NCBI RefSeq assembly: GCF_037201915.1
Contig: NZ_CP147505.1
Coordinates: 744,001-808,000 of the forward strand
DNA from: Haloplanus sp. CK5-1
Lineage (GTDB): Archaea; Halobacteriota; Halobacteria; Halobacteriales; Haloferacaceae
Direction: 5' to 3'
Length of the DNA stretch: 64,000 nucleotides
The position numbers were made by a program, and so were the translations under genes. Numbering within the stretch: position 1 is the first letter of the stretch; each line of letters begins with the position of its first letter. Shown piece by piece: positions 35,172 to 42,681 of this stretch. The notes beneath the pieces were generated by a model that saw only the letters and a program-made list of their open reading frames with translations, did not search any database and was not told the DNA's origin.

Positions 35172-35784
35172 GAACCCGGGCGAGCGTCGTGATGGCGATG
35201 TCCGGGTTGTACGACGGCCCCATCGTCACGTGCCGAACGTCGTCGAAGCCGGCGTCGGCGAACATGCGGTCGGCCTCCGCTTCGTCGTAGAAGAGCATGA
35301 TCGCGTCGGCGAGCCGCTGGAACACCGAACTGCTCGGGTAGTTCGGACCGACGACGAGGACAGGGCCGCCGGGTTCGACGATCCGACGGAACTCCTCGAG
35401 GGCGTCGACCGGGTTTGGCCAGTACTCGATCGACCCGGACGACCAGACGGCGTCGAAACTGTCGTCCGCGAAGGGGAGTCGTTCGGCGTCGCCGCGGTAG
35501 AAGTTCACGTCGTCGGTGCGCCCGAACTTCTCGAAGGCCTTCTCCATCTGGTGGATGCTCTGGTCGAGGCCGTGGACGTCCTCGGTGTACTCGAGGAGTC
35601 CTTCGGTGCCGAAGCCGGTGCCACAGCCGACGTCGAGCACTCGATCGTCCGGATCGAGGTCCAGGAGTTCCAGCGCCTCGGCGCGCATCTCCTCGTTCCA
35701 GATGAAGGGGTTGACCCGGTCGTACACCGTCGAGAGGTACTTGTAGAACAGGCGTGCCCGGGACTTGTCTTCGAGGATGCCCAT
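35161..35784 (-). CDS. class I SAM-dependent methyltransferase
   Basis: A 207-residue Rossmann methyltransferase. Motif I is VLDVGCGTGFGTEGLL, followed by VHGLDQSIHQMEKA, NFYRGDAERLPFADDSFDAV and VEPGGPVLVVGP. FIWNEEMRAEALELLDL and YDRVNPFIW near the N-terminus recall quinone methyltransferases (MPBQ/UbiE type), so a menaquinone ring or membrane-lipid target is possible. This is inference. It is monocistronic. Confidence 0.88.
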   Translation of the reverse strand: MGILEDKSRARLFYKYLSTVYDRVNPFIWNEEMRAEALELLDLDPDDRVLDVGCGTGFGTEGLLEYTEDVHGLDQSIHQMEKAFEKFGRTDDVNFYRGDAERLPFADDSFDAVWSSGSIEYWPNPVDALEEFRRIVEPGGPVLVVGPNYPSSSVFQRLADAIMLFYDEAEADRMFADAGFDDVRHVTMGPSYNPDIAITTLARVPTR

Positions 35785-35840
35785 TTAAATACAGGTTGGG
35801 CTTCGATCGGCATAATGGTGCGGATTCGGCGGTGGTCTGA

Positions 35841-36020
35841 CTACCGGAGTCGGTCGAGCGAGCGGGCGGCCTCCCAGTCGATGGTGAGCCACTCGGTCGC
35901 GAGCGAGTCAGTACCGGGGGCGAACACCGTCAGTTTCGACGGGTCCGTGGGGTCGTCGAGGAGACACTCCAGTTCCGGACCCGACGCCTCGTCGGGCGAC
36001 GGCAGGTCTGTCGTCTCCAT
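35841..36020 (-). CDS. DUF7511-like small protein
   Basis: A 59-residue acidic protein: METTDLPSPDEASGPELECL, then LDDPTDPSKLTVFAPGTDSL, then ATEWLTIDWEAARSLDRLR. The W-x-x-I-x-W-E-A end and the overall length fit the haloarchaeal DUF7511 family (recollection). No function is known. Its ATG at 36020 touches the stop of the upstream zinc-ribbon gene with no spacer, so they are one transcript. Confidence 0.75.
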   Translation of the reverse strand: METTDLPSPDEASGPELECLLDDPTDPSKLTVFAPGTDSLATEWLTIDWEAARSLDRLR

Positions 36021-36164
36021 TCAGTTGTGGCAGTGTACGCAGAGCGTGCCTTCGACCCGGTCGCCGTCGCGGGGAACGACCTCGCCACAGCCGGGACACC
36101 GGTACCGGGACCGAACGTACTCGGTGTGGGAAGCGATGCGGGACGTGGTGTGATTCCGGCTCAT
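36021..36164 (-). CDS. 47-residue zinc-ribbon microprotein
   Basis: The frame reads MSRNHTTSRIASHTEYVRSR, YRCPGCGEVVPRDGDRVEGT, LCVHCHN and stop. Two CxxC knuckles (CPGC and CVHC) 19 residues apart make a minimal zinc ribbon. The start at 36164 is backed by GGAGGT directly upstream and an AT-rich promoter (TTATTTATTTTG-like) about 20 bases before. Such ribbons are usually nucleic-acid or protein adaptors; nothing more can be said. Confidence 0.75.
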   Translation of the reverse strand: MSRNHTTSRIASHTEYVRSRYRCPGCGEVVPRDGDRVEGTLCVHCHN

Positions 36165-36170
36165 ACCTCC
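36165..36170 (-). promoter_or_regulatory. Shine-Dalgarno touching the start codon
   Basis: The minus strand reads GGAGGT immediately followed by ATG at 36164, leaving no spacer. A perfect SD at zero distance is unusual; it may be chance or weak initiation. Confidence 0.45.
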
Positions 36171-36301
36171 ACGTACGCACGACAAAATAAATAATTTTGG
36201 TATATGTGTGTATTTTGGTAGTATAGAAGAGTTTCACTCGGTTTTCGAACTTAGAATCGGAAATTCTGTGGCTACACGCGCATTTTTCTGATAGAATGTT
36301 T

Positions 36302-36316
36302 GGTTCGGACCGAACC
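36302..36316. repeat. inverted repeat after the thioredoxin gene
   Basis: GGTTCGG-A-CCGAACC has two 7-base arms and a one-base centre, six bases beyond the thioredoxin stop on the minus strand. It is not followed by a T tract in that direction, so a simple terminator is doubtful; it could be a protein binding site. Confidence 0.45.
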
Positions 36317-36321
36317 GTACC

Positions 36322-36588
36322 TCAGGCTCCGGCGCGTTCGAGGGCGTCCTCGATCTCCGGTCGCTGCGTGACACCGACGAACTGGTCGACGATCCCGTCG
36401 TCGTTCTCGACGACGACCGTCGGGAGCGACTGGACTTCGTAGTCGCTGACGGTGGCTTGGTCGGCCTCGACGTCGATCTTCTCGAACTCGACGTCGCCGT
36501 AGTCCGCCGCCAGTTCTTCCAGGATGGGGTCCTGTGCGTCGCAGGGGCCACACCAGTCGGCGTAGAAATCGAGCAGTCGCACGGTCAT
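36322..36588 (-). CDS. thioredoxin
   Basis: An 88-residue thioredoxin fold. [19 protein letters not shown] holds the WCGPC redox site, with [22 protein letters not shown] and the cis-proline in SLPTVVV. It is shorter than E. coli thioredoxin, lacking the first strand. The start at 36588 is chosen because upstream residues are not thioredoxin-like, with GCTTATCA about 30 bases before it as a possible TATA box. It would reduce cytoplasmic disulfides. Confidence 0.93.
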   Translation of the reverse strand: MTVRLLDFYADWCGPCDAQDPILEELAADYGDVEFEKIDVEADQATVSDYEVQSLPTVVVENDDGIVDQFVGVTQRPEIEDALERAGA

Positions 36589-36694
36589 TGATCCGTCGTC
36601 GGCTTCCCGGCCGGCGCTGATAAGCGTTTGCCAACCGGCGACCGGATATCGGCGGAGCGAAACGTTTAGGCGACCGAAGCGCTCACCACGGAGT

Positions 36695-36859
36695 ATGAGT
36701 GGAAGCGGCAACAGCGGCGGACTGATGTCGAGTGCGGGACTGGTCCGCTACTTCGACGCGGAGGACCGCAACGCCATCAGGATCGACCCCAAGACCATCG
36801 TCGCGTTCGGCGTGCTGTTCGGGGTGTTCGTGCAGGTTCTGAACCTCGTCTCGCTGTGA
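36695..36859 (+). CDS. preprotein translocase subunit Sec61 beta (SecG-like)
   Basis: A 54-residue protein: [54 protein letters not shown]. The Gly/Ser N-terminus, the [11 protein letters not shown] motif and one C-terminal helix are diagnostic for archaeal Sec61 beta, the small translocon subunit. GTTTAGG about 25-31 bases upstream is a possible TATA box. Its stop overlaps the pdxT GTG start by four bases. Confidence 0.95.
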   Translation: MSGSGNSGGLMSSAGLVRYFDAEDRNAIRIDPKTIVAFGVLFGVFVQVLNLVSL

Positions 36860-37452
36860 CTGCCGACCGCCGTATCGGCGTGGTCGCCGTCCAGGGAAAC
36901 GTGAGCGAACACGTCACCGCAGTCCGGCGCGCGGCGAACGAGAACGTCGACGTCGTCGAGATCCGTGACGCCGGTATCGTCCCCGACTGTGACGCCCTCG
37001 TCCTGCCCGGTGGCGAGTCGACGACCATCTCCCACCTCCTCGACACCCAAGGGATCGACGAGGAGATCCGCGCCCACGCCGCGGCCGGAAAGCCGGTCCT
37101 CGCGACGTGTGCCGGCCTCATCGTCGCCTCGAACGACGCCCGCGACGACCGTGTCGAGACGCTCGACCTGATCGACGCCGCGGTCGACCGCAACGCCTTC
37201 GGCCGACAGGTCGACAGCTTCGAGGCCGGCCTCGACGTGGCCGGCCTCGACGACCCCTTCCACGCGGTGTTCATCCGTGCGCCCGTCGTCGACGAGGTGG
37301 GACCGGACGTCGAGGTACTGGCGACGTGGGAGGACCGGCCGGTCGCGGTCCGGGACGGCCCCGTCGTCGCCACCGCGTTCCACCCCGAACTCACCGACGA
37401 CGACCGCCTCCACCGCCTCGCGCTGTTCGACCCGCTTCGGGCCGAAGCGTAG
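36856..37452 (+). CDS. pdxT: pyridoxal 5'-phosphate synthase glutaminase subunit PdxT
   Basis: A 198-residue class I glutaminase. [28 protein letters not shown], the nucleophile Cys85 in LATCAGLIV, and [15 protein letters not shown] with the catalytic His and Glu are all PdxT marks. It passes ammonia to PdxS for PLP synthesis; pdxS is not in this window. The GTG start at 36856 overlaps the Sec61 beta stop, so the two are translationally coupled. Confidence 0.95.
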   Translation: MTADRRIGVVAVQGNVSEHVTAVRRAANENVDVVEIRDAGIVPDCDALVLPGGESTTISHLLDTQGIDEEIRAHAAAGKPVLATCAGLIVASNDARDDRVETLDLIDAAVDRNAFGRQVDSFEAGLDVAGLDDPFHAVFIRAPVVDEVGPDVEVLATWEDRPVAVRDGPVVATAFHPELTDDDRLHRLALFDPLRAEA

Positions 37453-37489
37453 CGACAGGCCCTTGCCCCCGCCGGGCGTCCGGGCGGAC

Positions 37490-37792
37490 ATGACCGACGA
37501 TCCCGATCCCGAGGCCGTCCTCGACGCGCTCTTCGCCACCATCGAGGACCGCCGCGACGAACTCCCCGAGGACTCCTACACCGCCTCGCTGTTCACCCAC
37601 GAGAAAGGCGAGAACGCGACGCTGGAGAAGGTCGGCGAGGAGGCGACCGAGGTGATCCTCGCGGCGAAAGACGACGACCGGGAGGAACTGCTCGCCGAGT
37701 CCGCGGATCTGGTCTACCACCTGCTCGTCCTACTGGCGATGGAGGATCTGCACGTCGACGACCTGCGCACGGAACTGGAGGCTCGCTTCTAG
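37490..37792 (+). CDS. hisE: phosphoribosyl-ATP diphosphatase
   Basis: A 100-residue MazG-fold enzyme of histidine synthesis. LFATIEDRRDELPEDSYTAS, LFTHEKGENATLEKVGEEAT and ESADLVYHLLVLL hold the E-x-x-E and E-x-x-D metal motifs. It hydrolyses PR-ATP to PR-AMP. The start at 37490 is 37 bases after pdxT. Its stop interlocks with the stop of the facing F420-dependent reductase gene. Confidence 0.95.
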   Translation: MTDDPDPEAVLDALFATIEDRRDELPEDSYTASLFTHEKGENATLEKVGEEATEVILAAKDDDREELLAESADLVYHLLVLLAMEDLHVDDLRTELEARF

Positions 37793-38457
37793 TCGAACCG
37801 CACGCCGAGGTCGTGGAGGCCGTCGTTGTGCATCGCGACGTTGATGAGGAGTGGCGTCAGCGCCTCGATCTCCGGGGCGTTGGCCAGGCCGCCGGCGTCA
37901 AGCGGCCGGAGGCCGTCGATGTCGGCCGCGAGGAGACGGACCGTCTCCTTGGCGTCGTCGTCGTCGGCGACGAGCAACGTGTCGATGCCGAGGTCGGCGT
38001 CCAGGTTCGCGAGGCGGCCGGCCGCGAGGTTGTGGAACGCGCCGACGGCCGACACGCCCTCGGGGGCGGCGTCGGCGACGAGTCGGGTGACGCTGCCCGC
38101 GCCGGGGCGGTTGTAGTGGAAGCCGTCCTCGTCGCGTTTCATCCCCGTCGCGGGGGTGACGAGGATATCCCCCTCGTCCAGCGAGTCGGCGACTTCCTCG
38201 ACCGTGTCGGTGGCGTGGTAGGCGGGGACCGCCAGCACGACCACTCGTGCCCGGTCGGCCGCCATCCCGTTCTCGAAGCCGTTGATCTTGCGGTCGACGC
38301 CACGACTCGACAGTTCGGTCTCGTACTCCTCGGCCTTCGCGCGGGCCTTCTCCGGGTCGCGGGAGCCGATCACGACCTCGTGGTCGGAGTGGTAGGCCCA
38401 CCGGAGGGCCAGTCCCTCGCCGACGTCGCCGGTCCCGCCGAGTAGCGCGATTCGCAT
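37789..38457 (-). CDS. npdG: F420-dependent NADP reductase (NADPH:F420 oxidoreductase)
   Basis: A 222-residue Rossmann protein. LLGGTGDVGEGLALRWAYHS is the NADP fold start; EVVIGSRDPEKARAKAEEY, VVVLAVPAYHATDTVEEV and FHNLAAGRLANLDADLGID match Fno/NpdG. It moves hydride between NADP and coenzyme F420. Haloarchaea make F420, so the role is plausible. Upstream, from 38492 to 38562, is a strong three-helix hairpin that may overlap the promoter. Confidence 0.93.
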   Translation of the reverse strand: MRIALLGGTGDVGEGLALRWAYHSDHEVVIGSRDPEKARAKAEEYETELSSRGVDRKINGFENGMAADRARVVVLAVPAYHATDTVEEVADSLDEGDILVTPATGMKRDEDGFHYNRPGAGSVTRLVADAAPEGVSAVGAFHNLAAGRLANLDADLGIDTLLVADDDDAKETVRLLAADIDGLRPLDAGGLANAPEIEALTPLLINVAMHNDGLHDLGVRFD

Positions 38458-38491
38458 GGTCGGACTGTGGTCGGGGCGGAAGTAAGGGTTA

Positions 38492-38562
38492 GGATTATCG
38501 TAGGTCCTGATAGCCGCTCGCCGTCGGGCCTGGCGAGCAGCTATCGCGGCTACGATAACTCC
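38492..38562. repeat. long three-helix hairpin between two minus-strand genes
   Basis: The stretch folds on itself: GGA(38492-38494)/TCC(38560-38562); TTATCGTAG (38495-38503) with CTACGATAA (38550-38558), nine perfect pairs; GATAGC with GCTATC; CTCGCC with GGCGAG; apical loop GTCGGGCCT. The helices are separated by small internal loops. It lies after the stop of the small membrane gene and about 35-105 bases before npdG. It may be a structured RNA, a terminator with a control function, a cruciform, or a mobile-element end. Confidence 0.7.
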
Positions 38563-38580
38563 GAACTGCCGGGAGTGGCC

Positions 38581-38754
38581 CTACTCTCCGCCGATAGCGA
38601 CCACGTACGCCACGAGGAGTGCGACGACGACACCTGGAACGACCGAGCGGACCTGTGTGACGGGGTCGGGCGGCGTCGTCGCGGCGACGACGACGACGAC
38701 GACGGCGACGAGGACGGCGGCGACGGCGGCGAACCGACGGTGGTCGGCGCTCAC
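38581..38754 (-). CDS. 57-residue two-helix membrane protein
   Basis: A GTG-started frame: [57 protein letters not shown]. Two hydrophobic helices are split by a TTPPDPVTQ turn. The GTG overlaps the HAD hydrolase stop in GTGA, which supports a real, translationally coupled gene. The family is not recognised. The valine run reflects repeated GTC codons, not a separate repeat. Confidence 0.7.
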   Translation of the reverse strand: MSADHRRFAAVAAVLVAVVVVVVAATTPPDPVTQVRSVVPGVVVALLVAYVVAIGGE

Positions 38755-39617
38755 GGTCGCTCGAGGAGGGCGGGCAGGTCGTTCACCGTCTCGATCACGG
38801 CCGAGGCACCGGCGTCGGCGAAGGCCCGGCGACCCGACTCGCCGGTCAACCCGCCGGTGAGGACGCCGATACCGTGGTAGGTCCGGTCGGGGTCGGCGTC
38901 GGCCGCGTTCGTCGCCGTCCGCACGTCGTCGAGGGTGTCGCCCGCAAAGGCCACGGCGTCGGCGTCGAAGCGGTCCGCGAGCCTCGTCAGCGCCCGCGGG
39001 TGGGGCTTACCCTCGGCCCAGTCGTCCATCGTGAAGCGGTGAGCGTCGGCCACTGACAGGCCGACGCGGTCGAGGGCGATGTCGGCCTCGGCGGCCGGCC
39101 GCCCCGTCAGGACGCCGACCGCGAACCGCTCGGTGAGAGCGTCGAGCGTCGACCGCTCGACGAGCACGGGTTCGTCGTGGATGTACCCACCCGACTCGAC
39201 GGGCGGATCGCCGCCCTCGAGGTCGCGGTACAGGTCGGTCCCGAGGTAGAGCGCCTGAAACACCGCCCGGAGGTGGTCGGGATCCCAGCGGTCGAAGACG
39301 GCGGCGGCGTCGATCGGTGCGTCGCGAACGACGCCCTCGGCCGCCTCCAACCCTCCACCCGCGGCGGCGACGGCGTCGGTGAAGGCGACCACGTCGGCGT
39401 CGTAGCCCGCGTCCCGAGCGAGGACGAACAGGGCCGCCGCGTACGTGAGCTCCCAGTCGTTGTTGAAGCCGCCGGCGTTCTTGAACCGCTGGACGCCCTC
39501 GTCGTCGACGGTCTCCCCGTACACTCGGTCGACCGTCTCGACGATGGCCCGGCGGTAAGAGTCGGCGACGTCGACGAGCACCCCGTCGACGTCGAGGACG
39601 ACCGCGTCCGCGTTCAT
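38751..39617 (-). CDS. HAD-superfamily hydrolase (TIGR01548-like)
   Basis: A 288-residue haloacid-dehalogenase-fold phosphatase. Motif I is [19 protein letters not shown]; motif II is [13 protein letters not shown]; motif III/IV is [15 protein letters not shown] and [36 protein letters not shown] is typical of the TIGR01548 group found in haloarchaea and cyanobacteria. The substrate is unknown. The start at 39617 is favoured over the Arg-rich upstream frame. A small membrane gene overlaps its stop by four bases. Confidence 0.9.
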   Translation of the reverse strand: MNADAVVLDVDGVLVDVADSYRRAIVETVDRVYGETVDDEGVQRFKNAGGFNNDWELTYAAALFVLARDAGYDADVVAFTDAVAAAGGGLEAAEGVVRDAPIDAAAVFDRWDPDHLRAVFQALYLGTDLYRDLEGGDPPVESGGYIHDEPVLVERSTLDALTERFAVGVLTGRPAAEADIALDRVGLSVADAHRFTMDDWAEGKPHPRALTRLADRFDADAVAFAGDTLDDVRTATNAADADPDRTYHGIGVLTGGLTGESGRRAFADAGASAVIETVNDLPALLERP

Positions 39618-39652
39618 ATCACGGCGACGGCGGCGTCGGGACAAGGGCCTTT

Positions 39653-40015
39653 CTATACCTCCTCGATCAGATGGACGGTGTAGCCGTCGGGGTCGGTCAG
39701 GGCGGCGAGCCGCCGGTTCACTCGCTCTAGGGTCCGTGGCTCCTCCTCGACGGTGACGCCGAACGTTTCGACCGCCTCCGCGACCGCGTCGTCGACGTCG
39801 TCGGCGGCGATGGCGATATGCTCGATGCCCGTGGGGTCGGGGACCGACTCGACGACCCGAAACTGGAGTTCGCCCGGGCCGCTCCCGGTGACGTAGTAGT
39901 TCTGCACGCCGTCTTTCTCGTACTCGCGGGAGCGTTCGAGGCCGAGCAACTCCTCGTAGAACGCCCGGGTCGCGTCGAGGTCCGACACCTCGATGGCCGT
40001 GTGGAGAACGTCCAT
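39653..40015 (-). CDS. VOC family (glyoxalase-like) protein
   Basis: A 120-residue vicinal-oxygen-chelate protein with two beta-alpha-beta-beta-beta units. [51 protein letters not shown] and [15 protein letters not shown] place the His and Glu metal ligands (His5, Glu-51 region, His-78 region, Glu-118). This is the layout of lactoylglutathione lyase or methylmalonyl-CoA epimerase relatives. The substrate is unknown. Confidence 0.9.
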   Translation of the reverse strand: MDVLHTAIEVSDLDATRAFYEELLGLERSREYEKDGVQNYYVTGSGPGELQFRVVESVPDPTGIEHIAIAADDVDDAVAEAVETFGVTVEEEPRTLERVNRRLAALTDPDGYTVHLIEEV

Positions 40016-40055
40016 ACGGCCGGATGGTCGGCCGGGCTGATAAACGTGAACGCCG

Positions 40056-40733
40056 TCAGTCGCCCCGGGTGCTGATCTCCTCGGCGATCCGGCCGCCGGG
40101 GTAGCGGAGGTGGCCACTCTCGACTTCGTAGATGTAGCCGTGGACCGTCGCGTCGACGAGTGGATGTTCGTCCGGATACCACACCTGTGTAGCACACGCC
40201 TCGTCTATATCGTCAGAACGCGACCGCGTTCTGACTGCTAACCAGAAATCTCTGATTTCTGGTGATGTCGTCGGTCATTCGCACCCAGTCGGCGACGGAG
40301 GCGTCGCCGATCGACAGTTCCGGTAGGACCGGATCCAGATCGACGTCGTCGAGGCTCCCGCCCGCCGCGGCTTCGAGTCCCTCGCCGACGGCGTCGTCGG
40401 GGGCGCTCATCATCCCGCAGTCGGTGTGGTTGACGACGATGATCTCCTCGGTGTCGAAAAACTGGGTCGTCAGCGCCGCCGAGCGAACCACGTCGTCGAT
40501 CACCTTCCCGCCGGCGTTGCGGTAGATTTGGGTGTCGCCCAGGTCGAGGCCGAGTACCTCCTCGAGGGGATGCGCTCGTCCATGCACGCGACGACGAGCA
40601 ACTGCTTGTCGGTCGGGATGCCCTTCCGCCGGCGTCGCGCCCAGTCGTCGCGCGCGTCGACGCCAGCGTCGACGTAGGCGTGGTGGTGCCCCGGTTCGCG
40701 GTCGACGTCGCCGTAGTATCAATCTCCCGACAT
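40056..40733 (-). pseudogene. beta-carbonic anhydrase, destroyed by three lesions
   Basis: Fragments in several frames rebuild a beta-carbonic anhydrase: LLVVACMDERIP, then EEVLGLDLGDTQIYRNAGGK, then EEIIVVNHTDCGMMSAP with the zinc Cys/Asp/His/Cys set, and C-terminal VDATVHGYIYEVESGHLR. The only ATG for the N-terminus (40733) is followed by an in-frame TGA four codons later. A G4 run near 40566-40570 has lost a base and shifts the frame. A 58-base insertion at 40206-40263 brings another stop. The gene cannot make a working enzyme. Confidence 0.85.
40206..40263. mobile_element. 58-base insertion made of two perfect hairpins
   Basis: Between codons reading GACGACATC and GACGAGGCG of the dead carbonic anhydrase lies extra sequence of 58 bases. 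It consists of hairpin A at 40212-40235 (arms GTCAGAACGCG and CGCGTTCTGAC, two-base loop) and hairpin B at 40241-40263 (arms ACCAGAAATC and GATTTCTGGT, three-base loop), five bases apart. Terminal hairpins without a target duplication recall the ends of IS200/IS605 elements, so this may be a minimal non-autonomous derivative or a deletion remnant. No transposase is present. Confidence 0.65.
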
Positions 40734-40789
40734 GTGTGGCAGTACGGTCGCGAGCGGTTTTGCCGTTGAGCCCTCGGCAACGATGCCCG

Positions 40790-41221
40790 CTATCTCGGAC
40801 GGGCGAGATACAGCGTCTCGCGGGCAAGCGACTCGCGTTCGACCGGAACCGCGGGCTCCTCGAACCCGAGGGTGGTGAAGAGGAAGTCAGCGTCGGCGGC
40901 GCGAGCCACGTCCCGGGCTGGAGCCTGGAGTTCGGCGGGGAGGTTCAGCGCGTAGACGGCGTCGACGCGGTAGGGTTCGCCGGGGTGGGTGGCGTCCGAG
41001 GAGCGTGCCTCCTCGCCGAGTCCCGCCGCCCGGTCGACCACGTCGTCGCGGACGAAGCGGACGCCCTCGGGGACGGGCGCGTCGAACACGTCGGTCGCGG
41101 TCACGTCCACGCCGGCGTCGACGAGGGCGGCCGCCACCTCCGGACGGCGACCGATCCCCACCTCGACGACGCTGTCGTAGCTGGCGAGTCGATCGGCGAG
41201 TTCGGCGCGTGTGGCCGTCAC
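40790..41221 (-). CDS. UPF0146 family protein
   Basis: A 143-residue archaeal protein of the UPF0146 family, a shortened Rossmann methyltransferase-like fold: VVEVGIGRRPEVAAALVDAG, VTATDVFDAPVPEGVRFVRD, and DAVYALNLPAELQAPARDVA. The start is GTG at 41221. SAM-binding residues are partly kept. The function is unknown. It is divergent from the archaemetzincin gene with only 39 bases between. Confidence 0.88.
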   Translation of the reverse strand: MTATRAELADRLASYDSVVEVGIGRRPEVAAALVDAGVDVTATDVFDAPVPEGVRFVRDDVVDRAAGLGEEARSSDATHPGEPYRVDAVYALNLPAELQAPARDVARAADADFLFTTLGFEEPAVPVERESLARETLYLARPR

Positions 41222-41229
41222 GTCGGGAT

Positions 41230-41236
41230 ATTTATA
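41230..41236 (+). promoter_or_regulatory. TATA box of the archaemetzincin gene
   Basis: TTTATAG within GATATTTATAGCGG lies 25-31 bases before the ATG at 41261. It is only about 9-15 bases from the divergent UPF0146 start, so it serves the plus strand. Confidence 0.65.
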
Positions 41237-41260
41237 GCGGGGCCGCGCTTAAGCTCTCGC

Positions 41261-41782
41261 ATGCTCGTCGACATCGTGCCTATCGGGGACGTCCCGGCAC
41301 GGGTGAAACGCGAAGCTTCTGCCGGTCTGCGGTCCGTGTACGACTGTGACGTGACGGTCCACGACGCCCAGACCCTCCCCGAGGGCGCGTTCGACCGGAA
41401 CCGGAACCAGTACCGGGCCGAGGAGTTCATCGAACTCACGAGTCGGATCGGCACGGGCGAGAAGAACATCGGCATCACGACAGAGGACCTCTACTACCGG
41501 CGACGCAACTACGTCTTCGGCCTCGCCTATCTCAACGGCAACGGCTCCGTCATCTCCACCTACCGACTCCAGACCTCCTCCGACGGCGGCATGACCACGA
41601 CGTCGGGCAACGAGGTGTTCTCCAACCGCGTCCGCAAGGAGGTCGTCCACGAGATCGGCCACACGCTCGGCCTCGAACACTGCGACCGCGAGCGGTGCGT
41701 GATGAGTTTCTCCCCGACCGTGCGCGAGGTCGACAAGAAAGAGGAGACGCTGTGTGGCACCTGCAGTCGCGAACACTTCTGA
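41261..41782 (+). CDS. amzA: archaemetzincin family zinc protease
   Basis: A 173-residue archaemetzincin. The zinc motif is HEIGHTLGLEHC (130-141), followed by Cys146, the Met-turn residue in CVMSF, and CGTC (165-168), which binds a second zinc. The catalytic Glu131 is present. Archaemetzincins are soluble metallopeptidases; natural substrates are unknown. The start ATG fits the TATA spacing. The neighbours are unrelated. Confidence 0.95.
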   Translation: MLVDIVPIGDVPARVKREASAGLRSVYDCDVTVHDAQTLPEGAFDRNRNQYRAEEFIELTSRIGTGEKNIGITTEDLYYRRRNYVFGLAYLNGNGSVISTYRLQTSSDGGMTTTSGNEVFSNRVRKEVVHEIGHTLGLEHCDRERCVMSFSPTVREVDKKEETLCGTCSREHF

Positions 41783-41796
41783 CCGTTTCGAGCGGA

Positions 41797-42681
41797 TCAG
41801 GCGGTGTATGCGTACCGGAGTAACACCACCCCGAGCAGTCCGAACGTCGCCCCGGCGTACAGCGCGACGACCTGTCCGTCCCCTGCCGGGAGCAGTACCC
41901 AAAGCACCGGGCCCGCGGCGACCAGACCGAATCCGAACAGTCCGGCGACAAGTCGTTCCGGTCGGCCGAGTGTCGAGTGATCCCGGTTCGAAGCGGCCGC
42001 CCCCGTCCCGAGCAGCGTCGAGACGGTATCGAGATAGTCGGAGGGGACGAGTACGAGACGGGGTGCAGTCGGAACCCCCCGCGTGTACGAGAGCCAGCAG
42101 ACTGCAACCGTGTCGATGGTGACCGCCCGGACGGTGCGGACCGAGTCGGGCGGTATCCCGGTGCCGTCGACGGTGAGCGTCCCCGCCACCCGGTCGGCAC
42201 GACCACTCGTCGGAAATCCGGCGGTGAGGACGACTGGCACCCAACCGGCGACGACCACAGCGAACGGTGCCACGGGATGTACCTGCGCGCTTCCGAACAG
42301 GACGAGTGCGCCGAACAGGCTCCCGGTGACGAGTCCCCGCCGCGAGTATCGGCTCCACAGGGGGTCGGTGAGGTTCGTCGCGAGTACCGCCAGAAGGTAG
42401 CGACGGGAAAGTACCGCGAGCAGCGCCGCGGCGACGACCCCGGCTGCTCGAGCGACGTTCCCGTCCAGCACCGCCGAGACGACCAGTCGGAGACCCAACC
42501 AGCCGGCGAGCATCGCGACGCCACCGAAGAGACTGGGTCCCACATACGCCAGCACCCCTAAGAGCGGAGAATCCGTCACGTCGAGCTCCCAGTCGACCGT
42601 CGGATCGTCTCCGTCGGAATCCGCCCGCCTCACGGTCTCACCCGAACCGTTCGTACCGACCATCGCCCCGTCGACCGACAC
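41797..42681 (-). CDS. polytopic membrane protein, unknown
   Basis: A 294-residue protein: a hydrophilic, Asp-rich N-terminus of about 40 residues, then five to seven helices (for example LLGVLAYVGPSLFGGVAMLA, LVTGSLFGALVLFGS), a cytoplasmic or outer loop containing SGRADRVAGTLTVDGTGIPP, and a final helix pair. I do not recognise it. The GTG start at 42681 touches the stop of the upstream gene with no spacer, so they probably form one transcript. Confidence 0.7.
   Translation of the reverse strand: MSVDGAMVGTNGSGETVRRADSDGDDPTVDWELDVTDSPLLGVLAYVGPSLFGGVAMLAGWLGLRLVVSAVLDGNVARAAGVVAAALLAVLSRRYLLAVLATNLTDPLWSRYSRRGLVTGSLFGALVLFGSAQVHPVAPFAVVVAGWVPVVLTAGFPTSGRADRVAGTLTVDGTGIPPDSVRTVRAVTIDTVAVCWLSYTRGVPTAPRLVLVPSDYLDTVSTLLGTGAAASNRDHSTLGRPERLVAGLFGFGLVAAGPVLWVLLPAGDGQVVALYAGATFGLLGVVLLRYAYTA

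Noticed and set aside
38680-38740. Run of GAC/GTC triplets that looks like a microsatellite
   Set aside because: It encodes the valine-rich first helix of the 57-residue membrane protein; codon reuse explains it.
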